Positions 27,330 to 36,681 are shown, counted from the first letter of the stretch. The stretch: 64,000 nt of DNA from JBCBWG01 sp038523925 (GCA_038523925.1 JBCBIY010000005.1:1-64000), one strand, 5' to 3'. Notes: generated by a model not told the origin, from the letters alone. Translations and numbers: made by a program.

Positions 27330-28136
27330 GTGGCAGACGCATCGACAGCTCCCGGACTGACCGCCGAAGCGCGCATTGCCGCCAACGCGCGCCAGGGCCG
27401 GATTGGGCTCACGTTGGCGGGCCTCATCATCGGCGGCTGGCTCGCAGCCCACATCGGGACCATCTTCTTTTTCGAGTGGTCGTGGGCGACTGCTGTGCCA
27501 GGAGCCGCGCTTATGGCGCTTCTGACGTGGCTCTACGTCGGCCTCTTCATCATCGCGCACGATTGCATGCACGGCTCGCTCGTGCCGCTACGCCCACAGA
27601 TCAACAGGTGGGTCGGCCAGCTCTGCCTCGCGCTCTACGCCGGCTTTTCGTTCAACTTCATGAACCGCAAACACCACATGCATCATCGGCACGCGGGGAC
27701 GGACGAGGATCCAGACTTCCACGATGCCGAGCCGCACGCGTTCTGGCCCTGGTATGCCAAGTTCTTCCGCGAGTATTTTACCGGCCGCGAAGTTTTCTAC
27801 ATCGCGGTCGTCGTCTGGACCTACGTGCTCGTGTTCGGCGCGTCGTTCGCCAACATCCTGACGTTTTGGGCATTGCCGGCGCTGGTCTCGTCCGTGCAAC
27901 TTTTCACGTTTGGAACCTACCTGCCGCACAAGCCTGACGCTCCAGCGTTCGCTGACCGCCACCGGTCGCGCTCGAACGACTATCCGTGGCTGGTCTCGCT
28001 GCTGACGTGCTTTCACTTCGGCTATCACCACGAACATCACGACCGGCCGGACGTGCCGTGGTGGCGGCTGCCGGACGCACGCGCGGATGCCCGGACCAGC
28101 GGGCAAGAGCAGGCCGGACTGGTGACGGGCGCTTAA
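27330..28136 (+). CDS. crtW: Beta-carotene ketolase CrtW
   Basis: A 268-residue di-iron membrane oxygenase adding keto groups at C4 and C4' of beta-carotene to give echinenone and canthaxanthin. The His clusters are HDCMH (77-81), HHMHHRH (115-121) and HHEHH (233-237). Features separating CrtW from the hydroxylase CrtZ are all present: FGTYLPHKP, FHFGYHHEHH and PWWRLPDAR. Four or more hydrophobic helices are seen, near 28-48, 55-76, 95-110 and 155-192. Translation appears to begin at GTG (27330). No crtZ is in the window. Confidence 0.9.
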   Translation: MADASTAPGLTAEARIAANARQGRIGLTLAGLIIGGWLAAHIGTIFFFEWSWATAVPGAALMALLTWLYVGLFIIAHDCMHGSLVPLRPQINRWVGQLCLALYAGFSFNFMNRKHHMHHRHAGTDEDPDFHDAEPHAFWPWYAKFFREYFTGREVFYIAVVVWTYVLVFGASFANILTFWALPALVSSVQLFTFGTYLPHKPDAPAFADRHRSRSNDYPWLVSLLTCFHFGYHHEHHDRPDVPWWRLPDARADARTSGQEQAGLVTGA

Positions 28137-28160
28137 AGCGCCGATCCGGGTTGCATCGCT

Positions 28161-29150
28161 TTAACTAGCGGCTGCCTGCGTGGTGACGAGGCCGATGCTC
28201 TGGCGCGACGGTGATCCGAGGTCGTCGGCGGTCCAGAGACCGCGGCGAATCTCTGCGTCCGCGTTCGACGGCCGCATGATCTTGTGCTGGAGAACCTTCA
28301 ACCCGCCGCCTGCAACGCCCAACAGCTTGCGCTGCTTCGAGACGACGGCGCGTTCGTCCCAGGCCTGCGGCCCGCGGGCGCGAATGACGTTGCCGATGTC
28401 GCGATAAACATTGCGGGCAGCCGCAATGGCCCAGCCGGCGCGCATTGGCAGATCGGCGATCCCATGTTCGGCGCTCTCGTAATAGCGGTCGGCAACATCG
28501 AGCAGGCGTTCGGTGACGCCGAAAACGTCGGCCCGGTGGCGCACGTCGCCAACTTCGGAGATCGGGACGCCAGCCTCGACCAGCCAGTCTTCCGGCAGGT
28601 AGACGCGTCCGACGGCGGCATCGCCGATCACGTCTCGCGCGATGTTCGTGAGCTGGAATGCGATGCCGAGGTCGGAGGCCCGGTTGAGCGTCTCGCGCTC
28701 GCGGACACCCATGACGTAGGCCATCATCACACCAACGACGCCGGCGACGTGGTAGCTGTAGGTCAGTGTGTCATCGAGGGTGAGGAACGGTCGGCGTTCA
28801 ACGTCGATGCGAAACCCGTCGATCAGCTCAAGCGGATGCCGCTCCGGGATCTCGTGTTTTTGCGTCACCCGCGCAAGCGCCTCAAACACCGGCTCATCAG
28901 ACCGGCCGGCCATCGCCTCGCGCGTCTGCCGGTCGATGCGGTACAGGCGTTCCGGCATTGCTGGCTCGGCTGCGGAGGCTGCCGGAAAGCCCAGCTCCTG
29001 ACCGTCGATAACGTCGTCGCAATAGCGGCACCACGCATAGAGCATGTAGGCCGACGCGCGGGTATCGGGATCAAACAGGCGCGCGGCACCCGCGAAACTC
29101 TTGGAGCCGATCTCAATCCGCTCACGGCTCAGCGCAACAATCGGGTCCAT
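28161..29150 (-). CDS. crtB: Phytoene synthase CrtB
   Basis: A 329-residue squalene/phytoene synthase that condenses two geranylgeranyl diphosphates to phytoene. The substrate Mg2+ motifs are YAWCRYCDDVIDGQ and NIARDVIGDAAVGRVYLPED. The MMAYVMGV helix and C-terminal GWAIAAARNVYRDIG agree with the family. It begins 3 bp after the crtY stop, so crtY-crtB form one unit, transcribed towards the convergent crtE-crtW unit. Confidence 0.95.
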   Translation of the reverse strand: MDPIVALSRERIEIGSKSFAGAARLFDPDTRASAYMLYAWCRYCDDVIDGQELGFPAASAAEPAMPERLYRIDRQTREAMAGRSDEPVFEALARVTQKHEIPERHPLELIDGFRIDVERRPFLTLDDTLTYSYHVAGVVGVMMAYVMGVRERETLNRASDLGIAFQLTNIARDVIGDAAVGRVYLPEDWLVEAGVPISEVGDVRHRADVFGVTERLLDVADRYYESAEHGIADLPMRAGWAIAAARNVYRDIGNVIRARGPQAWDERAVVSKQRKLLGVAGGGLKVLQHKIMRPSNADAEIRRGLWTADDLGSPSRQSIGLVTTQAAAS

Positions 29151-29153
29151 CCC

Positions 29154-30350
29154 TCAGCCAAGCTCCGGCGTGAGGTGGCGGCGCGCCGCAACGAAGTCCC
29201 AGGCGCGTTCGGGCGCAATCACGCCGAGGCCGCGCACGATCGGGATCGGCGGCTTGCCTGACAGGATGCGGCCCTTGTCGTAGAGCGTACTGCGTCCGGC
29301 ATAGAACCGTTCGATCAACGGCCGGCGCAGGCGATAAAACCGCGCCATCACCGCGACGCGCTCATCGGGCCGGGCGCCCACAAACAACAGCCGGTTGATG
29401 AGCCGGTAGAACGCCTGATCCGCCCAGGTCTTGCGCGAGACGCGCTCGACGAGGTGGGCGATCGCCGGCGAGGTGAGCGTGCGTTCGCGCGCGATCAGAT
29501 CGGCGAGACGCACGGCGCTTGGCAGGCTGTAGCCGGTGGTTGCGTGGAACAGCCAGGCACGGAGGCCGGCGCGCGGGATCTCGTTTCCGAGCATCTTCCA
29601 GTGCGCGTCGATGTCGCCTGCGAGCGTGATCGGCAGGACGCCGCGCTCGGTCCGAACGACCTTGTCGATCTCCCAGCCCTTCATCGCGATGTAGTCTCGC
29701 GTCCGCTGCTCAAGAACCGGCACTGAAAGCGTCGGCTCTTCGCTGTAGTAGGTGTCTTCGACCAGCAGCCGCGTCTCGCTCATCGGAAGCGTGTAGACGA
29801 AGCGGTAGCCATCATGTTGCGCCACCGTCGCGTCCATGATGATCGGCGTGGTTTGGCCGTGCGGCCGCGCGGTCTCGATCTCAATTCCAAAAAACTTTTG
29901 ATAGGCGAGGGCGAGCGGCTGCTTGTTGAGCGCACCGCGGGCGTCGATGACAAGCGGGGCCGTGAGCGTTCGCCCGTCTTCCAGGGTGACCGTTGTCGGC
30001 GTGACGTCTGCTGCGGCAACCTCGCAGAGCGCATCGACGCTCGGTAGGGCCAACACCGCGTCGGCGAGAACGGTCGATTCCATCGAGCGGTAGCCGGTCA
30101 AAAGCTGGCGTTCCGGCTGGCCTGGAAACCGGACGATCTGGTCATCCCAGGTGTAGCTTACGAGCGGCTTCAGCCAGCGCGCTTCGGACGGCGACACGTC
30201 GGTTTCGTGAAACGACCATGTGTGATTGCCGCCGAGCACGTCGCCGCGCTCGACAATTGCAACGCGCGTTTCGGGCCGTAACGCTGCGAGCCGTAGCGCG
30301 ATCAGCTGGCTCGCAAGCCCCCCGCCGACGAGAATGCAATCGTATGTCAA
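29154..30350 (-). CDS. crtY: Lycopene beta-cyclase CrtY
   Basis: A 398-residue flavoprotein closing both rings of lycopene to give beta-carotene. The N terminus has the FAD motif CILVGGGLASQLIALRLAAL and then NHTWSFHETDVS, which is typical of proteobacterial CrtY. Other family blocks are the VIDARGALN segment, the GEEPT-like YYSEEPTLSVPVLEQRT and GYSLPSAVRLADLIA. It is first in the crtY-crtB unit, 166 bp downstream of epmA on the same strand. Confidence 0.94.
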   Translation of the reverse strand: MTYDCILVGGGLASQLIALRLAALRPETRVAIVERGDVLGGNHTWSFHETDVSPSEARWLKPLVSYTWDDQIVRFPGQPERQLLTGYRSMESTVLADAVLALPSVDALCEVAAADVTPTTVTLEDGRTLTAPLVIDARGALNKQPLALAYQKFFGIEIETARPHGQTTPIIMDATVAQHDGYRFVYTLPMSETRLLVEDTYYSEEPTLSVPVLEQRTRDYIAMKGWEIDKVVRTERGVLPITLAGDIDAHWKMLGNEIPRAGLRAWLFHATTGYSLPSAVRLADLIARERTLTSPAIAHLVERVSRKTWADQAFYRLINRLLFVGARPDERVAVMARFYRLRRPLIERFYAGRSTLYDKGRILSGKPPIPIVRGLGVIAPERAWDFVAARRHLTPELG

Positions 30351-30516
30351 AGGCGCGCGCCCCGGATTTCCTCGCCGCGCAGGCGGACACTCAGAGGAAT
30401 GTCGCTGTCGCGGCCACGCTTCTCATAACGGTTCAGCGCTCAAAGTCGATCCCTCACACCCCCGAGAGCCACAGCCGCCGGGTCCGAAAAACATCAGAAT
30501 TCAGGCGCTTCAGAGG

Positions 30517-31596
30517 TCAGCCGGACTGAGGTTCAAAGGCCGTGATCGGCGGGACCGGCGTCCAGACGACATCGTTAACGCCGCGCGCGCCGGTCGCGAG
30601 CATGACAAGCCGGTCAAATCCAAGCGCACATCCGACGGCTGGCGGCATTTCGGCCACCGCCGCCAGAAAATCGGGATCGATCGGATACCGCTCGCCATAC
30701 CGGCGCGCTTTCTCGTCCATGTCGGCTGAAAAGCGGCGGGCCTGCTCTTCCGGATCGGTGAGTTCGTTGTAGCCGTTGGCGAGTTCGACGCCGGCGACGT
30801 ACAGCTCGAACCGGTCCGCAAAGCGCGGGTCGTCGGCTGAGACGGTCGCGAGCGCGGCTTCTGAGGTTGGATATCGGTAGAGCAGCGTCGGCCGGCCGTT
30901 GCCGAGTTCGGGTTCGATGCGTTCGGTCAGCACGCGGGAGAAGAGGTCGGACCAGGTGTCGTCGGCGGCATGGCGCACGTCAATGCGATCCAATGCTTCG
31001 CGGAAGGCGTCTCGGTCGCGGTCAGCGTCGCCGGTGAGCATCGGCTCAAGCGCGAACCCGGCGTAGCGGGCGAACGCGTCAGCGACGGCCAAACGTTCCG
31101 GTTCAGCGCCCATATCGCAGCTTCGCCCCGCGAAGGTTGCGCGCGCCAGGCCGGTCACATCAAACGCCGCGTTCAAGACGGCGATCGTGTCGTCGAACAA
31201 TTGGCCTTCAAACGTCCCGCCCGCCCGATACCACTCGAGCATCGTGAACTCCGGCGCGTGCAGGGCCGTCCGCTCGCCGTTCCGAAACGCGGGCGCGAAC
31301 GTGAAGATCTTCTCCTCGCCGGCCGCCAGCAGCTTCTTGCAGGCAAACTCCGGCGAGGTGTGCAGGTAGGCGTTCGCCGGAGCGGCACCGGGCTCATGCA
31401 GCGTCGTGCGGAAGGCATGAAGGTGGGTCTCGTTGCTCGGAGAGACCTGCAGGCTGGCGGTTTCGACCTCGATGAAGCCCTCAGCCGCGAAGTAAGCGCG
31501 GATCGCTGACTTGATCCGGTTCCGGGCGAGTAGCAAGGGCCGGCGATCGCTATGCTTGGTGCGGTCCCACCAGGGTGTTTGAGCCGGCGCGGACAT
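30517..31596 (-). CDS. epmA: EF-P--(R)-beta-lysine ligase EpmA
   Basis: A 359-residue paralogue of the lysyl-tRNA synthetase catalytic core, lacking the anticodon-binding domain, that attaches (R)-beta-lysine to a Lys of elongation factor P. Motif 2 is FRNGERTALHAPEFTMLEWY and motif 3 is GCALGFDRLVMLATG, as in class II enzymes; HTSPEFACKKLLAAG is the family substrate loop. The start is uncertain: the ATG at 31596 begins MSAPAQTP, and a GTG six codons upstream is possible. The gene is divergent from efp, its substrate, with 117 bp between starts. The partner aminomutase gene epmB is not in the window. Confidence 0.92.
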   Translation of the reverse strand: MSAPAQTPWWDRTKHSDRRPLLLARNRIKSAIRAYFAAEGFIEVETASLQVSPSNETHLHAFRTTLHEPGAAPANAYLHTSPEFACKKLLAAGEEKIFTFAPAFRNGERTALHAPEFTMLEWYRAGGTFEGQLFDDTIAVLNAAFDVTGLARATFAGRSCDMGAEPERLAVADAFARYAGFALEPMLTGDADRDRDAFREALDRIDVRHAADDTWSDLFSRVLTERIEPELGNGRPTLLYRYPTSEAALATVSADDPRFADRFELYVAGVELANGYNELTDPEEQARRFSADMDEKARRYGERYPIDPDFLAAVAEMPPAVGCALGFDRLVMLATGARGVNDVVWTPVPPITAFEPQSG

Positions 31597-31713
31597 CAGG
31601 GCCGCCGACGCCACTCGGAGAACCTGCTTTGGTTGAACCGGCCATCACCTGTCAGTACAAGGCCTCCAACACGCAGGGTCAGCGCGCCCGCCCGAACCCG
31701 CAAGGAGTCCTCA

Positions 31714-32283
31714 TTGGTCAAGGTCATCGCCAGCTCGATCCGCAAGGGCAACGTTCTCGATCTCGACGGCAAGCTGTGCGTCGTCCTCAAGGCTGAAAAC
31801 ATCCATCCGGGTAAAGGCACTCCGGTGACCCACCTCGAGATGCGCCGCATCGCAGACGGCATCAAGGTGTCCGAGCGCTATCGCACGACGGAGCAGGTCG
31901 AGAAAGCGTTCATGGAAGAGCGCGACATGAACTATCTCTATGAGGACGATGCCGCTTACGTCTTCATGCATCCAGAAACGTTCGACCAGCTCGAAGTGCC
32001 AAAAGACATCCTCGGCGATCAGTCCGTCTACCTGCAGGAGAACATGTCCTGCATGCTGCTGCTGCACGAAGGCGTGCCGGTCTCAATTGAACTGCCGGCC
32101 CGGGTCACAGTCGAGATCGTGGAGGCCGACCCGGTGGTGAAGGGCCAGACGGCATCGTCGTCCTATAAGCCTGCTGTGGCCGACAACGGCGTACGCGTCA
32201 TGGTTCCGCCTTACATTGAGGCTGGAACGCGCGTGGTGATATCGACAGCAGACGGTGAATTCGTAGAGCGCGCAAAGGATTAG
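31714..32283 (+). CDS. efp: Elongation factor P
   Basis: A 189-residue translation factor that rescues ribosomes stalled at polyproline. The KOW-like N-terminal domain has the conserved VKVIASSIRKGNVLDLDGK opening and the modification loop HPGKGTP with Lys34, the residue beta-lysylated in Escherichia coli. Two OB domains follow (VSERYRTTEQVEKAF and later VTVEIVEADPVVKGQT). The start is a TTG: AAGGAG lies 6 nt upstream, and the family always begins at this point. The EpmA gene opposite supports modification of Lys34. Confidence 0.95.
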   Translation: MVKVIASSIRKGNVLDLDGKLCVVLKAENIHPGKGTPVTHLEMRRIADGIKVSERYRTTEQVEKAFMEERDMNYLYEDDAAYVFMHPETFDQLEVPKDILGDQSVYLQENMSCMLLLHEGVPVSIELPARVTVEIVEADPVVKGQTASSSYKPAVADNGVRVMVPPYIEAGTRVVISTADGEFVERAKD

Positions 32284-32309
32284 CGCGGCCAACATTGCAG
32301 AGGTGCGGG

Positions 32310-33020
32310 ATGCGGCGACTAATATTGACCTTGGGTTTGGCCGCATCGTTTGCGGCGCCGGCACTGGCTGAGAGCGCGGACGTCCGGATCGCAGGGACTG
32401 CGATCAAGCTGCCGGATCGCAACCAGATGTGCGTCATCGATGAGACGACATCGAGCGCATCGCAGTACTTTTCGTCGATGGCGGCCGCGCAGTCGCGCAT
32501 GCGCAACGTACTCAAGGTCATCTTCGTGCCCTGCGCCGAGAAGGCGATCGTCGAGGGTAAGCAAGCCGGCGTCTTGAGCCGCTGGACGATGGTCTTCTAC
32601 AACGCGACCGCCCACAAGACGCCGAAGCCGCATGCGGAATTCAGCACCGCGTTCTGCAACACCCTTCCAGGCGTCCTGAAAGATCAGGGCCAAGCAATTC
32701 AGAAGCGGCTCGACAGCATCGGGGATGAGATCCTCAATCGCGACATGTCGGTCGACTTCAAAAGTCCGTTCGTCTTGAAGGGAAACTGCGTGATCCCGAT
32801 TGAGACGAAGGCTGCGCCGATCGTCTACGGGGCGGCCGCGACGATCGCGACGGCCGGCGTGTGGTTTGTCATTGCGAACTACACGACGAACAAAGAGCGC
32901 CAGCCTGAGATCATCAAGAACCTGATCGCCTACCTGGATCAGACACGCGATGCTAACGATGCAACGCCTTCCGGTGGCGGCAACGCGACCGGCGATGCGC
33001 AATCGGAAGCGGCGCAGTAG
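32310..33020 (+). CDS. Exported protein of unknown function
   Basis: A 236-residue protein I do not recognise. Residues 1-20 form a signal peptide (cleavage after ALA). The mature part has four Cys, in MCVID, FVPCAE, AFCNT and GNCVIP, that could form two disulfides, and a hydrophobic segment near residues 185-205 (VYGAAATIATAGVWFVIANY) that would anchor it in the membrane or outer membrane. The C terminus is Gly/Asn/Ala-rich. It starts 26 bp after efp and may be in the same unit. Confidence 0.75.
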   Translation: MRRLILTLGLAASFAAPALAESADVRIAGTAIKLPDRNQMCVIDETTSSASQYFSSMAAAQSRMRNVLKVIFVPCAEKAIVEGKQAGVLSRWTMVFYNATAHKTPKPHAEFSTAFCNTLPGVLKDQGQAIQKRLDSIGDEILNRDMSVDFKSPFVLKGNCVIPIETKAAPIVYGAAATIATAGVWFVIANYTTNKERQPEIIKNLIAYLDQTRDANDATPSGGGNATGDAQSEAAQ

Positions 33021-33029
33021 CCGAGGCGG

Positions 33030-34010
33030 CTAGTTCGCGATCGAGGCGGGCTTCGTCGTCGTCGCGAACGAGCCGATTGGCTCATCCGGCCAAAGCTGTT
33101 TGATCACAGCCCGGCAGAGCGCTGCGCGGTGGGTCTTCACAAAGTCACGGGCCGCCGATGGTACCGGGTGATACGGGTCGCGCACCTTGCCTGACGGATG
33201 GCGGTAGAACCGCTTTGCCTTGCCCTGGAACGCTGCAACCGTCTCGCTCGTCAAACCGCGCACGAACGCACAGCGCTTGCCCGTCGCCTTCACCGCCGCC
33301 TCGATCTTCGGCTGCGCCTTAAGCCGCGGCCGGTTGATGTCGGCGCGGTAGCCGGGCGCAGTCGTCATGACGATGCATCCCGTCTTCGGCGGCAGAGTCG
33401 CGAGCACCTTCTTCATGTCGCGCTCTGCGTTGCCGGGCTTCAGCCAGTGGTAAGCCGACAGCCCCATAAAGTGCAGGATCATCAGCTTCGGGCGGAAACG
33501 TTGCGTTGCCAACAGCGCAGCCATTGGCGACGTGCCGCGCTTGCAGAAATTATGATTGCGGCTCTCGCCAATCTGGACCCAGCGCGGGCCCGTGCGCGCC
33601 GCACCGAGCACGCGCGCATTGACGAGGCCGGTCGGGTCTTTGACGCAGACCATGCGCTTGCCCTTTGCCGTCGTCGAAAGCCAGTTTTGCAAGCCCGTTG
33701 CACGAACGCCGATAATGCCGGTTGCCATGTTGGTCACAGCCGCGCGCTTGTCGGCCGGCAGCATCAAGCCGTCGCAGCGCTCCGCGAAGTTGTTGAAAAA
33801 AGACAGGAACGCCGGACCGCCGCCAAACGACAACTGGCTGTCGCCAAGCATGAGGATTTCTGCCCGCGCGGGTGCCTTTGATTTCGCCAGCGCCGCACTC
33901 GGGCTGAAGGCGGAAACGAGCGCGCCTGCCGCAACGATGGCAGCAATCGGGGCGCGTGCCGTTCGGGTTCCGAAAATCGATCTTGCACTCACAGGCATCT
34001 CCAATCGCAT
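33030..34010 (-). CDS. Exported SGNH/GDSL-like hydrolase
   Basis: A 326-residue protein with a signal peptide (core AAIVAAGALVSAF, cleavage near ALAKS). The SGNH block I is LMLGDSQLSFGGG (nucleophile Ser in GDSQ) and the C-terminal Asp-His pair appears in RDPYHPVPSAARDFV. Middle blocks include ILHFMGLSAYHWLKPG and CIVMTTAPGYRADI (Asn/His regions less clear). Relatives act as esterases or as O-acetyl modifying enzymes of cell envelope polymers; the substrate here is unknown. The exact start is uncertain, with ATG codons at 34010 and 33998. It converges on the preceding exported protein with 9 bp between stops. Confidence 0.7.
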   Translation of the reverse strand: MRLEMPVSARSIFGTRTARAPIAAIVAAGALVSAFSPSAALAKSKAPARAEILMLGDSQLSFGGGPAFLSFFNNFAERCDGLMLPADKRAAVTNMATGIIGVRATGLQNWLSTTAKGKRMVCVKDPTGLVNARVLGAARTGPRWVQIGESRNHNFCKRGTSPMAALLATQRFRPKLMILHFMGLSAYHWLKPGNAERDMKKVLATLPPKTGCIVMTTAPGYRADINRPRLKAQPKIEAAVKATGKRCAFVRGLTSETVAAFQGKAKRFYRHPSGKVRDPYHPVPSAARDFVKTHRAALCRAVIKQLWPDEPIGSFATTTKPASIAN

Positions 34011-34126
34011 GCGGGCAACCGTAGGCCTGGATTCGTTTCTGATCAGTAGGAGGTAACCGGAACAGATGGCCGAAGTTGCCGATTGGCGATAACGTCCGGT
34101 CACAAAACGATGAGGAGGGCGCCTGC

Positions 34127-34816
34127 ATGCTGAAAGATCCGCCAGTTCTGGAGATTAAGCGGACCTGGTCACGGCCCAACCTCGATCTGCTCACACGGTT
34201 CGATGGCGCGCAGTCGGGGCATCTGGTGGACGCGATGTCAGGGCGCGGCGGGCTTTCGGCTGCCATCAAACCGCTGCTGCCTGAGGCGGCCCACTTTATC
34301 GGGACCGCGCTTCCCGTCGCGACGGGGCCGAACGACAACCTTGCGATCCTGGCAGGCGTCGCGAAAGCAAGTCCTGGCGATGTGATTGTCGCTGCTTCCG
34401 ATAGCTTTGAAGGCTCGGCTGTTTGCGGGGACATCGTTGCGATGCTGGCCAAGAACGCCGGATGCGCCGGCATCGTTATCGACGGCATGGCCCGCGATCT
34501 CATCGGCATCGAAGGTGTCGGCCTGCCAGTTTTTGCGCGCGGCGTAACGCCGAACTCTTGCGTCAAAAGCGGACCCGGGCGCGTCGGGTTCCCAATCGCG
34601 ATTGGCGATGTGCCGGTTGCCCCTGGTGACATCGTGATGGGCGACCGCGACGGGGTGGTCATCGTCCCGCAGGCCCGCCTCGATGAAGTGATTGCATCGG
34701 TTGAAGCGATCCGAGCCGCCGAAAGCAAAGTCATCGCCGAAGTCGAGCAGGGCCTGACGGCGTTCGCGGCGATCGAGGAGCTGCTGAACTCGGACCGGGT
34801 GACCTACGTCGACTGA
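34127..34816 (+). CDS. RraA-like / 4-hydroxy-4-methyl-2-oxoglutarate aldolase family protein
   Basis: A 229-residue class II aldolase-like protein. Members include HMG/CHA aldolase of aromatic catabolism, oxaloacetate decarboxylase and the RNase E regulator RraA. The active-site signature is CAGIVIDGMARDLIGIEG (Arg-Asp pair) and the upstream VIVAASDSFEGSAVCGDIVA and downstream GRVGFPIAIGDVPVAPGDIV segments fit the catalytic subgroup. A GAGGAGGG sequence lies 7 nt before the ATG, which favours this start. The last 13 bp overlap the 3' end of the cyclase gene on the other strand. Confidence 0.85.
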   Translation: MLKDPPVLEIKRTWSRPNLDLLTRFDGAQSGHLVDAMSGRGGLSAAIKPLLPEAAHFIGTALPVATGPNDNLAILAGVAKASPGDVIVAASDSFEGSAVCGDIVAMLAKNAGCAGIVIDGMARDLIGIEGVGLPVFARGVTPNSCVKSGPGRVGFPIAIGDVPVAPGDIVMGDRDGVVIVPQARLDEVIASVEAIRAAESKVIAEVEQGLTAFAAIEELLNSDRVTYVD

Positions 34817-36681
34817 TCAGGTGCGGTTGGCGGCAGAGCCGCGCCTAAGCCCGCGACGTCGGTGATGCGTCTCACCTCCACGGGGGCTGCAAACCCTTTG
34901 AGCGTCGCGCTCTCTGTGGTCGCCGCGGCGCCGGCCAACATGTCTGCGACGCCGGGAGCTGCACACATCGCATCCGAAATCACGATCTCGCCCGGGTCGG
35001 CATAGTCGCAGAGCCGCGCCGCGAGGTTGACCGCCGTTCCGTAGTAGTCGAGCTGCCGGTTGAGCGTGACGGCGATCGTCCGCCCGACATGAATGCCGGT
35101 CTTGCACTCGGTGCGTGGCGTATCATCGGGGAGCGCCGCGTTGTGCGCGGCAAACGCGATGTGGATCGCGCGGGCACAGCGAAGGGCCATCGCCGGCCGC
35201 ACGAACGAGAGGTTGACCGCGTCTCCAATCGTCTTGATGACCGCGCCTTCGTGAGCGCGCGCGGCAGCAGCAATCTCGGCGAAGAACTCGCGGACCAGAC
35301 GGTAGGCCGCGGCGTCGCCTACGTCTTCGTAGAGCTGCGTTGACCCCTTGAGGTCCACGAACATGATCGTTGCCTGGTCGATGTTCAGATGATCGCCCGG
35401 GCGGAGCAGCGCATCGTCGAAGACGTCGCGGAACGACTGCATGGCCAGCACGCGATCGGCGGTCAGCGCGTTGCGGCTCCAGACCGGCCCGTCGAGAACG
35501 AGCGTGACGTCCCGCGGCCTGGTGTTCGAAATCGACAGCGTCGCGCCGTCGCCTGCCCCCGGAGCCATCGCTTCAGCCCGGATCATATCGGGGGTGACTG
35601 TGATGACCTGCGCGACGGCCGCCCGCGGATCGAACTCACCCTCAGGGCCGGGCTCAAGCGTCCGCATGCGCAACCGCTTTGCAGGCAGCGTGGCACTCGC
35701 GATTGTGCGGGTTTCGCCCGGCGCGAGGGTCACCTGAGCGTAAACGTGCGGCGTCGTCATCGGGCCGTAAAGGCAGAACTCACCGTCCGGCAAGTCGCGC
35801 ACCTGCCGGCTCGGGTAAAACGACAGCTCAACGTTTTTCGCAAAGTCGCGGCCGTAGGTGATGTTGCAGCTTCCGCAGTGGGCTTCGCGCGGCAGCTCAT
35901 CGAGTGCGGCAACCGAGACCTTCGCGCCCTGGCACCTCGGGCAGAGCAGATCCCACGTCGTACCAAGCAGACCGGACCGGGCCGCCTCGAAGGCCGTGGC
36001 GATTGTTTCTGTCTCGTCGGTTTGCCAGACCTCCGCGAGCGCGAGCGGCCGGATGCGGCGGGCATCGACATCGCCTGTTTCGCGCAAGTGGCGGATGAGG
36101 CGGTCGCGCACGCCGTGTAAGTGACTAGCCTGCGAGGGCCAGGCCTGCCTCGCACGTTCAAACAACGTTGCCGCGTCAGGGCCGAGCGAAACTGGCGGCA
36201 CTTCAAACGGGACGTTGGCCGCACCCGTCGCAAAGGCGTCGGCGTCGCGTGCGAGCTTCGTGAAGTTCGTCTTGGTTGCCGAGAAGAACGACAGGTACAT
36301 CATCGCATGGCCAAACCACGTGCGGGGTTCGGCGGTCAGCGTGTAGTCGCCGGCGCACCCGGTCTCGGTCGGCCAAAGCTCCAGGCGTGCGGTGAGTGAC
36401 TTGAGCGGGCCTTTTGAGAACCGGCGGCCATGCTCAAACCAGGCGTTGTGCACCCAATTCGTCGGGATCTCTTCCCACGCAAGATCGATCCCGCCGACCT
36501 TTGCGCGCGCGTGGAACGTGACGTGGCCGTCCGCGTCCGTGTCCTCGGTGATGGCATAGACCGGAAGCTTGGCGGCCTCGTTGAACCGTTCGGTGTCGGC
36601 AAGCGCCATCCACACGCGCTCAAGCGGGCCCTCAAAGGTCCAGTGGAATGTCTCGCTGTAGGTCGCACCGACCCGCTGCAT
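34804..36681 (-). CDS. Class III adenylate/guanylate cyclase with START-like and zinc-ribbon regions
   Basis: A 625-residue cyclase. Residues 1-150 resemble a START/SRPBCC-like domain (TFHWTFEGPLERVWMALADT). A Cys pair at 247/250 and another at 269/272 (LCPRC, HCGSC) form a probable zinc ribbon, in a middle part like DUF5939. The class III catalytic domain covers about 436-605: metal-binding Asp443 (FVDLKGS) and Asp487 (TIGD), purine-contacting Lys483 and Asp545 (LDYYG), and transition-state Asn552 and Arg556 (VNLAAR) are all present, so activity and preference for ATP are predicted. The gene follows a cNMP-binding protein after 20 bp on the same strand. START at 36681 begins MQRVGATYSE. Confidence 0.88.
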   Translation of the reverse strand: MQRVGATYSETFHWTFEGPLERVWMALADTERFNEAAKLPVYAITEDTDADGHVTFHARAKVGGIDLAWEEIPTNWVHNAWFEHGRRFSKGPLKSLTARLELWPTETGCAGDYTLTAEPRTWFGHAMMYLSFFSATKTNFTKLARDADAFATGAANVPFEVPPVSLGPDAATLFERARQAWPSQASHLHGVRDRLIRHLRETGDVDARRIRPLALAEVWQTDETETIATAFEAARSGLLGTTWDLLCPRCQGAKVSVAALDELPREAHCGSCNITYGRDFAKNVELSFYPSRQVRDLPDGEFCLYGPMTTPHVYAQVTLAPGETRTIASATLPAKRLRMRTLEPGPEGEFDPRAAVAQVITVTPDMIRAEAMAPGAGDGATLSISNTRPRDVTLVLDGPVWSRNALTADRVLAMQSFRDVFDDALLRPGDHLNIDQATIMFVDLKGSTQLYEDVGDAAAYRLVREFFAEIAAAARAHEGAVIKTIGDAVNLSFVRPAMALRCARAIHIAFAAHNAALPDDTPRTECKTGIHVGRTIAVTLNRQLDYYGTAVNLAARLCDYADPGEIVISDAMCAAPGVADMLAGAAATTESATLKGFAAPVEVRRITDVAGLGAALPPTAPDQST

